DNA of 64,000 nt, taken from positions 14,035,001 to 14,099,000 of the forward strand of contig OX335652.1 in NCBI GenBank assembly GCA_946894095.1, given 5' to 3'. Source of the DNA: Incurvaria masculella. Lineage: Eukaryota; Arthropoda; Insecta; Lepidoptera; Incurvariidae. Shown in pieces: positions 22,663 to 31,860 of the stretch. The notes under the pieces are model-generated. The model was given only the letters and a program-made list of their open reading frames with translations, was not told where the DNA came from and ran no database searches. The position numbers and the translations under genes were made by a program. Within the stretch, counting starts at the first letter, position 1, and the number at the start of each line of letters is the position of its first letter.

Positions 22663-23178
22663 GCCCCGTGCTTGTTAACAATAAAAATGTACCCCTCCGC
22701 TTTGTATCAGAAACGCTCCGGAGCCAGCATGTGAACAAAACGACCAAGATGCTAAAGGGCGCTGGCGTTGAGAGTGCTCCGCGGTAGGCGGTCATTTTTG
22801 CTCAGTTCCGTATTAGTATTTCTCAGGTCTTCTCACAAATCCGGTGGTATGGTGCCTCGCTGGGCGAGGTTTCGCGAGATGTAATTGGCCTTTCTGAGCA
22901 CCTTTGGTTTTCAGCACAGGTTGCCCCGTGCTTGTTAACAATAATAATATAACCCTCCGCTTTGTATCAGAAACGCTCCGGAGCCAGCATGTGAACAAAA
23001 CGACCAAGATGCTAAAGGGCGCTGGCGTTGAGAGTGCTCCGCGGTAGGCGGTCATTTTTGCTTTGCTCCGTATTAGGAGTTCTCAGGTCTTGTATCCGCT
23101 GGTATGGTGCCTCACTGAGCGTTGTTGAGGCCAGGAGTATTTGGCTTTTCTGAGCATCTTTGGTCCTCAGCACAGCCA
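22663..23178. repeat. 260-bp tandem duplication
   Basis: Two direct copies, 22663-22922 and 22923-23178, both starting GCCCCGTGCTTGTTAACAAT. A central stretch of roughly 100 bp (CCTCCGCTTTGTATCAGAAA to GGTAGGCGGTCATTTTTGCT) is identical, whereas the last 110 bp differ at many sites. Unit origin is unknown; the GC content and short coding-like frames suggest an old retrotransposon piece. Confidence 0.8.
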
Positions 23179-23179
23179 A

Positions 23180-24580
23180 CCAAATGAGTTTTACATAAAA
23201 AAAAGGTACTGAGTTGGTCACCGGTGAATGCAGACAGGGAGAAGTCAATCTAAATAATTTAAAGAAAGAAGTTAAGAAGTTAAAATTAAAAAAAGGTAAA
23301 AAGTGTATTAGCATCGACTACTTCACTCCAGAGTAATGTGATTGAAACGCACAACACAAGTCGTGGGCCATTATTATAACAATTTGGAAAACTTCATGTA
23401 TCAACTTAATTTTACAGAACATTTCTGAAATTCTATCATTTTAACCATCTAATGACAGTATCACCAACGTCCTGCTTAGTAGTACATTCACAGTAAAATT
23501 ATGTGAAAAGGGGATGGCGAAAGCGTTTATGGTCATTTAGGACCGCGTTATCAATTCCGAGGTTCGATCCATGGTGGCTACAAAATTTTAAATTTCTTGT
23601 TTAAAATTTGGGAAGTGCTTAGATATGGCTACACGAACGCTTCATCATTAAACCCACCACTTCGGTGCTAGGCTACCTCACAATATCTAGATGACACCGC
23701 AATGGGTTCGGCAATCATTATGTGTGTTTAAACACATCGTTAGTCGAAACGAGATTGCCAAAAGTATAAGCAAGCCATAAATGACACTCGTGATGATTTT
23801 TGTTCGTTTGTAATTTGTGAACGCAATCGAACCAATTCTGCTTTCAGATATTGACCAGTATGTTGGCATACATTTGTCATACATTAAATCAGCCATAATA
23901 TTGAATCACCCTAATGTCAACAAACAAATGTGTTGTATTTGTATGTATTATTATTATTATTATTATTATTATGTGATTTATTATTAAAAATGACATCGGC
24001 GCCATTTATTGCTTCCGAACATTCATGTAAAACATATGATGCACTAATCGAACTTTAAACGAGGACGAAATTGATGCAGCTAAAGAGAATCGAACCTACG
24101 CTTTCCGGTCGCGTCAAAACTGCCAGGCCACGAACACGTTTAAGTAGATAAAAGGCAATATAAATTCAAATATATTATATCTGGGACGCAAGTATCTGAA
24201 GCAGTCAATAATAAACAACGCAACCAACCGCGACATTGCAGCATCTTTTTTGTAGACTTTGATAGTTAATTGATTAAAAACAAACAAATTCCGATGCAAC
24301 AAGAAAAAAAAGTAACGTACTGAGGACCTTGACCGCGGTTTCTCTCAACAAACATTGCACGAGCGCACTTCGCGCCTTACGAGGCGAGGTGATGGTGAAC
24401 TAATATTTCATGATGCTCTAATTTTGGTAGTAAAAATCGCGTCGGGCTACTGCCGAAGAATCGATTTAAATGATATCTGCGCCTGGATCTTCTTTTTTGA
24501 AGGTATTTCTGTATTGTGGAAATATTTTTTTGACACATACATTTGCTTAGGAGAGCAAAGACATGCCTTCTACACCATAG
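23180..24580. other. AT-rich intergenic DNA
   Basis: No supported gene. Contains a (TTA)n microsatellite at 23947-23972 and isolated B-box-like words near 23560 (GAGGTTCGATCC) and, reversed, near 24090 (GAATCGAACC), without a complete tRNA fold that I could build. Confidence 0.35.
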
Positions 24581-24583
24581 ATC

Positions 24584-24869
24584 ATGCGCCACTTTCTTTC
24601 TCTTTCTGAGTTGGATGATTGCATTTTGTCATGACTGCGATAGGTTCCATTGTTCGAAATCCATGTAAAATTGTAGATTATTTCCCCTACTGGGTGGTAG
24701 GGTTAATTAAGCATACCTCTTAAAAGGAAAATCTCAGCAGTTCAATTTAGCCGTGCTCATAAATGGAAGGTCCTGGCATGGCATCTAATTCCTTTGGGAA
24801 TTCGTGTAGGACCATTATAATAACGATGGGTGTGGTATTAGCCTTTCATGACCAGTGACATAAAACACG
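24584..24869 (+). repeat. SINE family B, headless copy
   Basis: Starts in the CACTTTCTTTCTCTTTCTGA region, just past where the B-box should be, and runs to the 3' tail (GTGGTATTAGCC ... CAGTGACATAAAA). Internal deletion near 24720. Confidence 0.65.
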
Positions 24870-25408
24870 CTAGGTATGGCAGACAGATATAATAGAGTGC
24901 CATAATGCCATGCTTATTTTACTCATGCTTCTTTATACAGTGTGCTACATACCTCTAACCATTTAGGAGTATTTCATTAACTTGGTGATAGTACGTAAAT
25001 TATTTAAGACCGCATGTATAACGTGGACTTTAAATATGTGTGCAAAACGTACACTCACGTCATTTCATGTCGTTCCGGCAGAAATAGAGACAAAGAGAAG
25101 ATCGCTTTCTTTAAAATGTACGTCGACCCTTTAGAGTAAATGGGACATTCTACAATTATTTATTTTCTATTGTAACGACGTAAAAATACGTGTACCGAAT
25201 ATATGTAAAGATTTTTCATTATCAGATGATTTGGGTTTACTGCTGTGCATTATTGTGCATTAAAATAAATTTCATAAAAAGATAAAGTATGTAGGTGAAG
25301 CCAAAATTACAACAGTCACTGAATTAGTTCTCTAGTGTTCTATCAATGAAGAACTAATGCAGTCACTCTATTTCGGACAGTAAGAAAAACGTATTTTTTT
25401 AACTTATA
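24870..25408. other. AT-rich intergenic DNA, nothing recognised
   Basis: No coding frame, RNA gene or recognisable repeat. Confidence 0.3.
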
Positions 25409-25653
25409 AATGGCTTATACTCCACCTAATGTTATAATATTAGCCATCATAAGATATCACTCCAAAATCCCGAAGGAATTTTGTGCCCTTTATAAATACT
25501 GCTATATTAAACTGGATGGAAAACAAACATTTTTAATTGTCTTTTCGAGCATCTCTTCATCCATTGCGATGGTACCAAGCCGGGGCGGAGATTGAAACTA
25601 TGACCTCTCGCATGAGAAACAAGGCCCCGCACCCTATCCAACGAGCCGCTTAA
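25409..25653 (-). repeat. SINE family B, reversed, internally deleted
   Basis: AATATTAGCCATC and CCCGAAGGAATTTTG to GCACCCTATCCAACGAGCCG. The centre between the GGTACCAAGCC region and the head is missing. Confidence 0.6.
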
Positions 25654-25914
25654 ATGGTATATGAGTAGATATTTTTTGTTTCGTCCGTGCAACAATGAAA
25701 CGTAGGTGAAAGAGCATACATGTCAAATAAAATTATTTTAATCCCACTGACGTCGAGATTTGTGGAGTGGCTCACGAAAGAATCGAGTGGACATAAGAAA
25801 AATTAAAATAAATAATACTTTAGTGTGTTAATGAAAATTAATAAAATAGAGCACACATATGTTTGCAACATTAAACTATTGGAATATCATATATTATTGA
25901 AATATATAATTTTT

Positions 25915-26240
25915 ACCCTTCAACTCTGAAGGAATGTAGGATCTCTTTATGTGTTGTTTCGTAAAGGAATAAACCATTTTACCGTCGAATATCCCAAACT
26001 AAGAACGAACCGATCCTAAAAATCCTTATTCTCATTTGTAGAGCTGGGAAACTGTGGAATAACCCTGCCGAGGTATTTTCCCCAAATTTAACAAGCGGTC
26101 ATCAAACATGGTATTCAGAAGCACGTGGCCGGCCGCCACGGTATCCGCAGCCTCCGTGAAAGTTTGAAAACCCAAGGGCGACTTCAGTTACCTATTATGC
26201 GAAGGCTTGGCGTAAGTCATATGCCGGGCATACAAAATGC
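25915..26240 (+). pseudogene. Non-LTR retrotransposon 3' end, decayed (family F)
   Basis: Contains ACTAAGAACGAACCGATCCT, ACTGTGGAATAACCCTGCCG, GAGGTATTTTCCCC and the tail GGCTTGGCGTAAGTCATATG. It aligns in order with the better preserved fragment at 62786-63125, whose frame reads LWNRLPAEVF, a motif typical of the C-terminus of insect LINE reverse-transcriptase proteins. No intact frame remains. Confidence 0.5.
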
Positions 26241-26805
26241 GTATACATACCTTATTAAATAAAAAAACTACGAAGTAATAACAAAATCTAAACGTTGATT
26301 TGCTGTAAAACAACGATAATCTGATTAATTCGTGGTCTGAAAACAATTTGAAACACTCTTGGTCTGACGATCTTTTGAAAATAGAACGCTCCTTTGATTT
26401 TTGTAGTCATGAAATAAGTAATTAAAAAATATGGCACCCTAAAAGATAAACCGCGTTATTGGTTTTTTTTTAATTGAATTCACAAATAATCATCCTCTTT
26501 ATTCTTACGTCCATAAGACGCCGGACCAGATAACAGAATGCATATAATATTCGGACACGTCGCTTGTTAGAGGAACACGAGTCTGAGATTCGTGGTGATA
26601 CCACGGTGATACCTCGGGACTATACGCATGAGTCGGGTGTGGTGATACAAGTTGTAGAAATGTTTAGTGGTGCGTGGCAGCATGTGGGTGCAGGTAGGAT
26701 ACTTAGGCAGACCCATTTTTCTTGAACTTAGTAATCGGAAGATCTCTCTCAAGTGGCTGTGCAGTCTGTTACTTCGTTGGGACGTGGGTGGGAGTAAACT
26801 TTTAT

Positions 26806-26856
26806 AGCCTTATTTCTAATAGGTGTGCATTCTTACGGTATATTAGAAATAAGGCT
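26806..26856. other. Perfect 16-bp stem-loop flanked by a 9-bp direct repeat
   Basis: AGCCTTATTTCTAATA (26806-26821), a 19-base loop, then TATTAGAAATAAGGCT (26841-26856). TGGGACGTG occurs on both sides (about 26779-26787 and 26859-26867). It could be a small insertion or a chance arrangement. Confidence 0.5.
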
Positions 26857-27784
26857 GATGGGACGTGACTAAAGATTGTTTTTTAGGTTTTAGCATTAAG
26901 AATGGTTCAATACGTGAACAAATGCGACTGAGTATACAATCTAACCATATGAAAACATTGGTTAACAACATCACAACACTCCACCCAATTTATGGTGTCT
27001 AGAATTTCTTAAAAACAAAAAAGAATAATGAGTATCATTATATTGTTTGTTGAATAGACAGTGAAGCCAGTACATATTAGTCAGTGGAAAAATTGCAGCT
27101 ATAATTATTTTAAAAGGATACATGCCTAAGTTTAAGGCTGAACTGAAATTAACACGCAGGCGGGACTTAATTTGTCGACAAAACATCTAATTCGAGTCCA
27201 GCCTTCCACTTCGTATACGTTTTCGTATCGGTCCTATTTACATTTTTATTTTTGTGGCGACCTAGCGCCCTCTACAAAGAGCTGCTAGTATCTCTTACTC
27301 CTCATTTTTATCAAGGAATATGTTTTGTGTCACGATGGATTCTACTTACACATTTGAGTCGTTTAAAAAGTGATAGCATGTCACAAAAAAATATGACCGC
27401 CGAAAATCTTTTTGAATTAGAATGCGTCGAAAAGAAAAGACTGGGACACCACTCTTATGGATAGATATTTAGATTTGGAAAGATTAACGGGAACCATGAA
27501 GGCTAGCGGTCATGAGTTTGGTATAAGTTAACATTGGTATTATCAAAATCTCCGACATTTATAGCTGGCATGCTCGAAGAGGATCAGCTGGACAAATATT
27601 TGTGGCGGCCCATTATTTGAAATCCGTGTCATACAGCTTGCGCCAAACATTATGGCCGATATGAAGCTAGCGGGTTTTAGGTCAGCGGCGCGCGGGCCCT
27701 ACCCAGCGCAAACTAGGACTTGACGTCCATTCCGACTGACCAAAAAGTTTGGTCCCTGCTGTACATAAAGGAAGGGAGGGCAGA

Positions 27785-27885
27785 GATCATGGAGCATCAT
27801 ACAGCACAGTAAAATAATTTTGCTTCTTCTACGGACATACATATATTCATGCATGCTCTACGATGACGGGTTCAACGCACCTGAA
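27785..27885 (+). repeat. Dispersed repeat family C, diverged copy
   Basis: AGATCATGGAGCATCATACA, GGACATACATATATTCATGC and TGCTCTACGATGACGGGT follow the order of the family C copies near 20.7 kb and 48.1 kb. Confidence 0.35.
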
Positions 27886-27999
27886 CTTAATGAAGTTTAT
27901 TACAATCAGGATCATTGTACATTAATCTAGGTCACTCGGGCACGACGTTTTCACTGAATTCTGCTCGATAAATTTTGTCTGTCACGCATGCAAACAATC

Positions 28000-28383
28000 T
28001 TAATCTGTGTTTAGTCCGAAATTACAAGTCGCTTAAAAGTAGTTTGCCAGCTTCAGCTGTCAAAGAGAAGACAGTGAGTTGGCAATTTTCTGTGGCCGGC
28101 GGTCAAAGAGGAGACAGTTTCACAGAAGTTTCAAGAAGTTGTCAATCATGTGAATTCGTGTCCGGTTCATTTCGCATCGCGTTCCTCGTGTGCCATTGTG
28201 TAGTGGCCGGATAGCCTTCGTGTCCAGGGGTGGAGCCAGGAGGAATCGTCTTCCGCGCAACTGGCGTGCTTCGAGACGCCGCCGGAACTCAACGCAACGC
28301 GAGGTTTGAGTGAGGTACCGAGTCCTTTGCAACCCAAATTCTCACGACGACGTCCTGCCGGCACAGGAAAACATTCGCCGGGG
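28000..28383 (+). other. Possible non-coding first exon with splice donor
   Basis: A GC-richer block without the window's repeat landmarks, ending in CATTCGCCGG followed by GGTATGTAC, a plausible splice donor near 28383. It contains an internal near-repeat about 50 bp apart (GTCAAAGAGAAGACAGT and GTCAAAGAGGAGACAGT). No promoter was established and no downstream exon identified, so this is a weak inference. Confidence 0.2.
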
Positions 28384-28389
28384 TATGTA

Positions 28390-29270
28390 CTTACGCCTCT
28401 AAAACAATCTGTATATAACATCTGTATCATAGTAATATTTTTGGTTATTAAGTGAATCAAGCATCGGAGTAAAACATATTTGATTTTTTCCGTGCATCTT
28501 TTAGAGGGAGGGAGCAATGTATGTCATAATATAACTATATAACCACTTATCAGATTTCGATGCGATGTGTGCCTTGATATTTAATACAATCTGTAGGCTA
28601 CTCAGCATAACACTAAATTACCTAACGGATGAGCACTCAGGATTAATTAATTTACCATGTGGAAAGGTAGAATCAAGCTAATACAACTGAGGGGCGAAGT
28701 CTTATAACTTGAGAATAACTTATTCGATTTAGATGCGGTTAATATTATAAATTGGAATCTTTGGATGTTTATTATCAATCACGCCATAATAGCTGAACAC
28801 ATTTTGATAACATTGTATTTATAAATTTCCTTGGATCAGCCCATGGGCACTTTTTATCTATGAAATATTCAGCCTGACATCCGTTATTGATACGAGCCCA
28901 GCCGATTACCTTAGCTAGTAATTTATAAAAGAAACAAAATACTCCGTTCAGCGGGGCATAGAATTAAAGCTAAGTAAAGAAAATGCCCTCGAGAAAATAG
29001 TTCTGAAACAGTTTTCCTAAATTACAACCTTATGTATTTGTTTGAATACGTGTATGAGTATACTTGTTTATGTATCTATGAGTCATACACAAAGAGAGGA
29101 TATACATTTTCGTTTTTACATTTATAACTGCTTTTTATTTTATTTTTTCAAACGACCCGTATATCTACTATTGATTACTTTCGAGTTTTTTTTTTACTTT
29201 AGAGAGAGAGAGATTAATTTAAGGAATAAAAAAAACATCAAAATATCTACATAAACACAACAAATAACTT
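28390..29270. other. AT-rich intergenic DNA, nothing recognised
   Basis: No coding frame of note; a short (AG)n run near 29200. Confidence 0.3.
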
Positions 29271-29275
29271 AAGTA

Positions 29276-29460
29276 TATATACTTTTTCGTACTAAGCAGG
29301 TACGTCGCTTATTCCAAGGAATGGGACATGTATGTATGTATAATCGACCGTGAAGCAAGGACACATTAATTGAAGAAAGAGCCCAGTAACACGTTAACAC
29401 ACGTTAACACAGTAACCAGTTCACGGTCGATTATACATACATACATGTCCCATTCCTTAC
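29276..29460. repeat. Family D element containing a perfect 39-bp inverted repeat
   Basis: The left edge ATATACTTTTTCGTACTAAG and the right edge CGATTATACATACATACATG also bound the element near 39.0-39.5 kb. Here the right end is present twice in opposite orientation: 29316-29354 and 29420-29458 are perfect reverse complements around a 65-base loop that contains an ACACGTTAAC direct repeat. Confidence 0.75.
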
Positions 29461-30579
29461 AACAAATAACTCTTTGAGATTTTGAATTCACGGCAATCGT
29501 TTTTCGGATGTACGGATATTTTTTGTCTCAAGCATAAATGTATCGACAAAAGAAAACTTAGCACAGGTAAAGTCGAGCGAGCAGCGACAAAGGTTTACTG
29601 GGGAGCCCTTAGAGCGAAAGGTTGATCTCGTTACCTCATACCCTTTCTTAGCTAAACGTACTAACGTTATTAGGATGGGTCTCAACAAAAACTCCTTTCT
29701 GACCACCGTAATACGGTAATGGTTTCAATAATGGAAAACACGTGGAATGACTTTGCCCTTAGCAACTTGGATATAACATGGAGCTGCTCGACTCTCATTG
29801 ATAAATGTTCGACGAAAATAAAATCAGATCGATTCATTTTTTGCCAGTGGCCGGAGAACACGATTGCAATACGGGTCTATTCACATCGTCCCATTGTGTT
29901 AGAGTCAGGTTCGACTCTTGAACTTCATCACGCATTGCCATACAATTTTCTCTTTAACTTTCTCTCTGGAAAAACGGAATCAGTAAAAGTGTTGCAACAA
30001 AAAATCGAGCTCTTTATATTTCTCGTGCCTCTGGACGGAGGCATCTCGAGTACATTCACCGAAGTCATTGATTAGGAAAGGTAAGCTGGCCTTATTCGCT
30101 AACTATTTTCGGAAGCTGGCTCCGTCCTTTAAGAGGGGCCAAAGCCTCAATTTGCGGGTAGCGCATTCTACTTTTGTTTCATCAACGTTTTTCCTCTGAC
30201 CATTTTCTATATTTGTTTCTGGGAACTTTAGGAATTCTTTTCTTGGATACCAATAAATTCTTTGAAGTAGCCAAGTTTCTGTGAACTGAAGCACTTGCTT
30301 TTATGGCAAACTCCCCAAAGATTTAAGAGTAATCACTAAGTTAAACTAGGTCAAGGATGACCTTACAGTTAAGTTCAGTTACCACCTCAGATCAAAAAGG
30401 AAGGTGACCACAATTCGTATTTTTACCCGAATACAGCGAAGCCGAAAGGAAGGTTTATTATTTAACAGTATATGCTTGTATATTTGTATTTACGGTATGT
30501 TCCACCGTAACACTTAAACTAATCATCCGATTTTGATTACAATGATTTGATGCTCGGGTAACAAAGGCACGGAAAATAT
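29461..30579. other. Intergenic DNA, no supported gene
   Basis: GC content is a little higher at 29560-30300, with a 118-codon plus-strand frame (29719-30075). It shows no recognisable domain, signal peptide or splice context. It is left unannotated as a gene. Confidence 0.3.
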
Positions 30580-30584
30580 AAAAC

Positions 30585-30784
30585 TGTCATGCCAGGCCAT
30601 GCACATAAAAATAAAATAGAATAGTTTAAAAAAAATGACAGTTCCGTGTTCGAAGAGAGACTAGAAAAAGCGGATCGGAGAGAGTTTTGTTTTTAGAAAA
30701 TAATTTTGCCAAATAAAGTTCTGGTTCCCGATGATCTGGATTTTCACTGAGCTACGCCACCCCCGAGCACGCCAAGACGTGACA
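30585..30784 (+). repeat. 5' LTR
   Basis: Starts TGTCATGCCAGG, ends CAAGACGTGACA. Contains AATAAA at 30712-30717, the likely poly(A) signal of the R region, and an AT-rich ATAAAAATAAAATAG tract that may serve as a TATA element. Confidence 0.95.
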
Positions 30785-30802
30785 TTGGTGGAGGCGCCTA
30801 GA
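30785..30802 (+). promoter_or_regulatory. Candidate primer binding site
   Basis: Position directly after the LTR; the sequence TTGGTGGAGGCGCC contains the expected TGG one base in. I could not match it to a tRNA 3' end from memory, so the primer is unknown. Confidence 0.4.
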
Positions 30803-30937
30803 TCGCCTAGATCGTCGGAGGAGTCGAAGTTTAGGCCGTAGAAGGCCTGCGCTGCTTCGCGTACCACTGCTGCTCGGGCTACCGCTGCTGCACGTGTAGC
30901 GCACGGTGCGAAGGAGACGACGCCCAGAAACGTCGGG

Positions 30938-30952
30938 TGTTAGTATATAAAG
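30938..30952 (+). promoter_or_regulatory. TATA-like box in the element's leader
   Basis: AGTATATAAAGGG, a near-consensus TATA box about 140 bp before the gag start and downstream of the LTR. It may be an internal promoter or chance. Confidence 0.3.
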
Positions 30953-31090
30953 GGTTGGGAATATGGACTTTCCTTGGTGAGTATTTCTTCTTGAACATTG
31001 TGAACTCATGTGTGTATTCTCATCTTGAACATTAATTGGTGTGGTGCTATTTTTCCTATGTAGGGTTTGATTAGGGTTCTATTCTGAAAA

Positions 31091-31840
31091 ATGGAGAGAA
31101 TTATGTCTCAATTTGGGGGCGATGGCCAGGACAATGTGGAAGAGTTTCTATATTCCTTTGAAAACATAGCTGCAAGATATGCTTGGTCAGAGGAAATAAA
31201 AAAGGGAGCACTCCCCGCCTACCTAAAGGGAGCGGCAGCTTATTTTTATGCGGGTATTAAGGATCGTACGTACCAGGAAATAAAAAATAGTCTGACCGAG
31301 GAGTTTCCATCGAAAATAGATTATTTTCTTCTACTGACCACGACGAAACAAAGGGATGAAGGCTTAGTTACCTTCACCTATAAAATGTTGAACTTCGCTA
31401 CAAAAGCAAAGCTTGACGACGAAGAGAAAATATGTAAATACGTTATATCTGCGCTTCAACCATATGCGGCCCATAAATTGATAGGAAGGAACATTATTAA
31501 AATCTCTGAATTGAAAGCAGCAATTCAAGATATACAATACTACGAAAACAATAATGCCGAGGACGTTACATACGAGTTACCTATCCATACGTCTTCGAAC
31601 AATTTGCAACAACAGATGGTAGCAACACCTCAACCGTGGTACCCAGACAATTGTTTTGTGAACCCAGAGGCAGCTAGCGTAGCAGACCGGCATCTGGCGG
31701 CGTCGTCACGTCAAAGGCCTGTCCCGGGACGTTACGACTTCAGGACACGTCCTAACGAAGGCCATGCGGGCGCCCCTGGGACGTACGGTCACCATTCCGG
31801 TGCACCAGTACACCCAAACGGGAAAGGGCGACAGTACTAG
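31091..31840 (+). CDS. gag: Gag-like protein of the LTR retrotransposon
   Basis: 249 residues. The first 150 or so, helical and mixed-charge (for example FLYSFENIAARY near residue 20 and GALPAYLKGAAAYFY near residue 40), resemble the retrotransposon gag capsid family, which packages element RNA. The last 90 are basic and rich in Gly/Pro/Arg/His, consistent with nucleic-acid binding, but no CCHC zinc knuckle is visible in this frame. Ends in TAG at 31838-31840. The pol frame is -1 relative to this one and is already open from 31756, so the two overlap by about 85 bases. A heptamer CCCAAAC at 31813-31819 lies in the right phase for -1 frameshifting. Start chosen at the first Met; a second Met is at residue 5. 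Confidence 0.8.
   Translation: MERIMSQFGGDGQDNVEEFLYSFENIAARYAWSEEIKKGALPAYLKGAAAYFYAGIKDRTYQEIKNSLTEEFPSKIDYFLLLTTTKQRDEGLVTFTYKMLNFATKAKLDDEEKICKYVISALQPYAAHKLIGRNIIKISELKAAIQDIQYYENNNAEDVTYELPIHTSSNNLQQQMVATPQPWYPDNCFVNPEAASVADRHLAASSRQRPVPGRYDFRTRPNEGHAGAPGTYGHHSGAPVHPNGKGRQY
31813..31819 (+). promoter_or_regulatory. Candidate -1 ribosomal frameshift site (CCCAAAC)
   Basis: In the gag phase this is C CCA AAC, matching the X XXY YYZ rule, inside the stretch where gag and pol frames are both open. No strong downstream pseudoknot or stem was found by eye. Reinitiation at the pol ATG at 31861, 20 bases after the gag stop, is the alternative. Confidence 0.4.
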
Positions 31841-31860
31841 TAAGGACTGAGACACGTGTA

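Noticed and set aside
23540..24130. tRNA genes at B-box-like words (about 23560 and, reversed, 24090)
   Set aside because: B-box matches without a full cloverleaf or a convincing acceptor stem; they are more likely SINE remnants or chance. The same applies to words near 42010 and 44670.
29042..29254. 70-codon Phe/Tyr-rich frame
   Set aside because: AT-rich composition with a (AG)n run; no motif.
29719..30075. 118-codon plus-strand frame as a gene
   Set aside because: No recognisable domain, signal or splice context, and length is within chance for this slightly GC-richer block.
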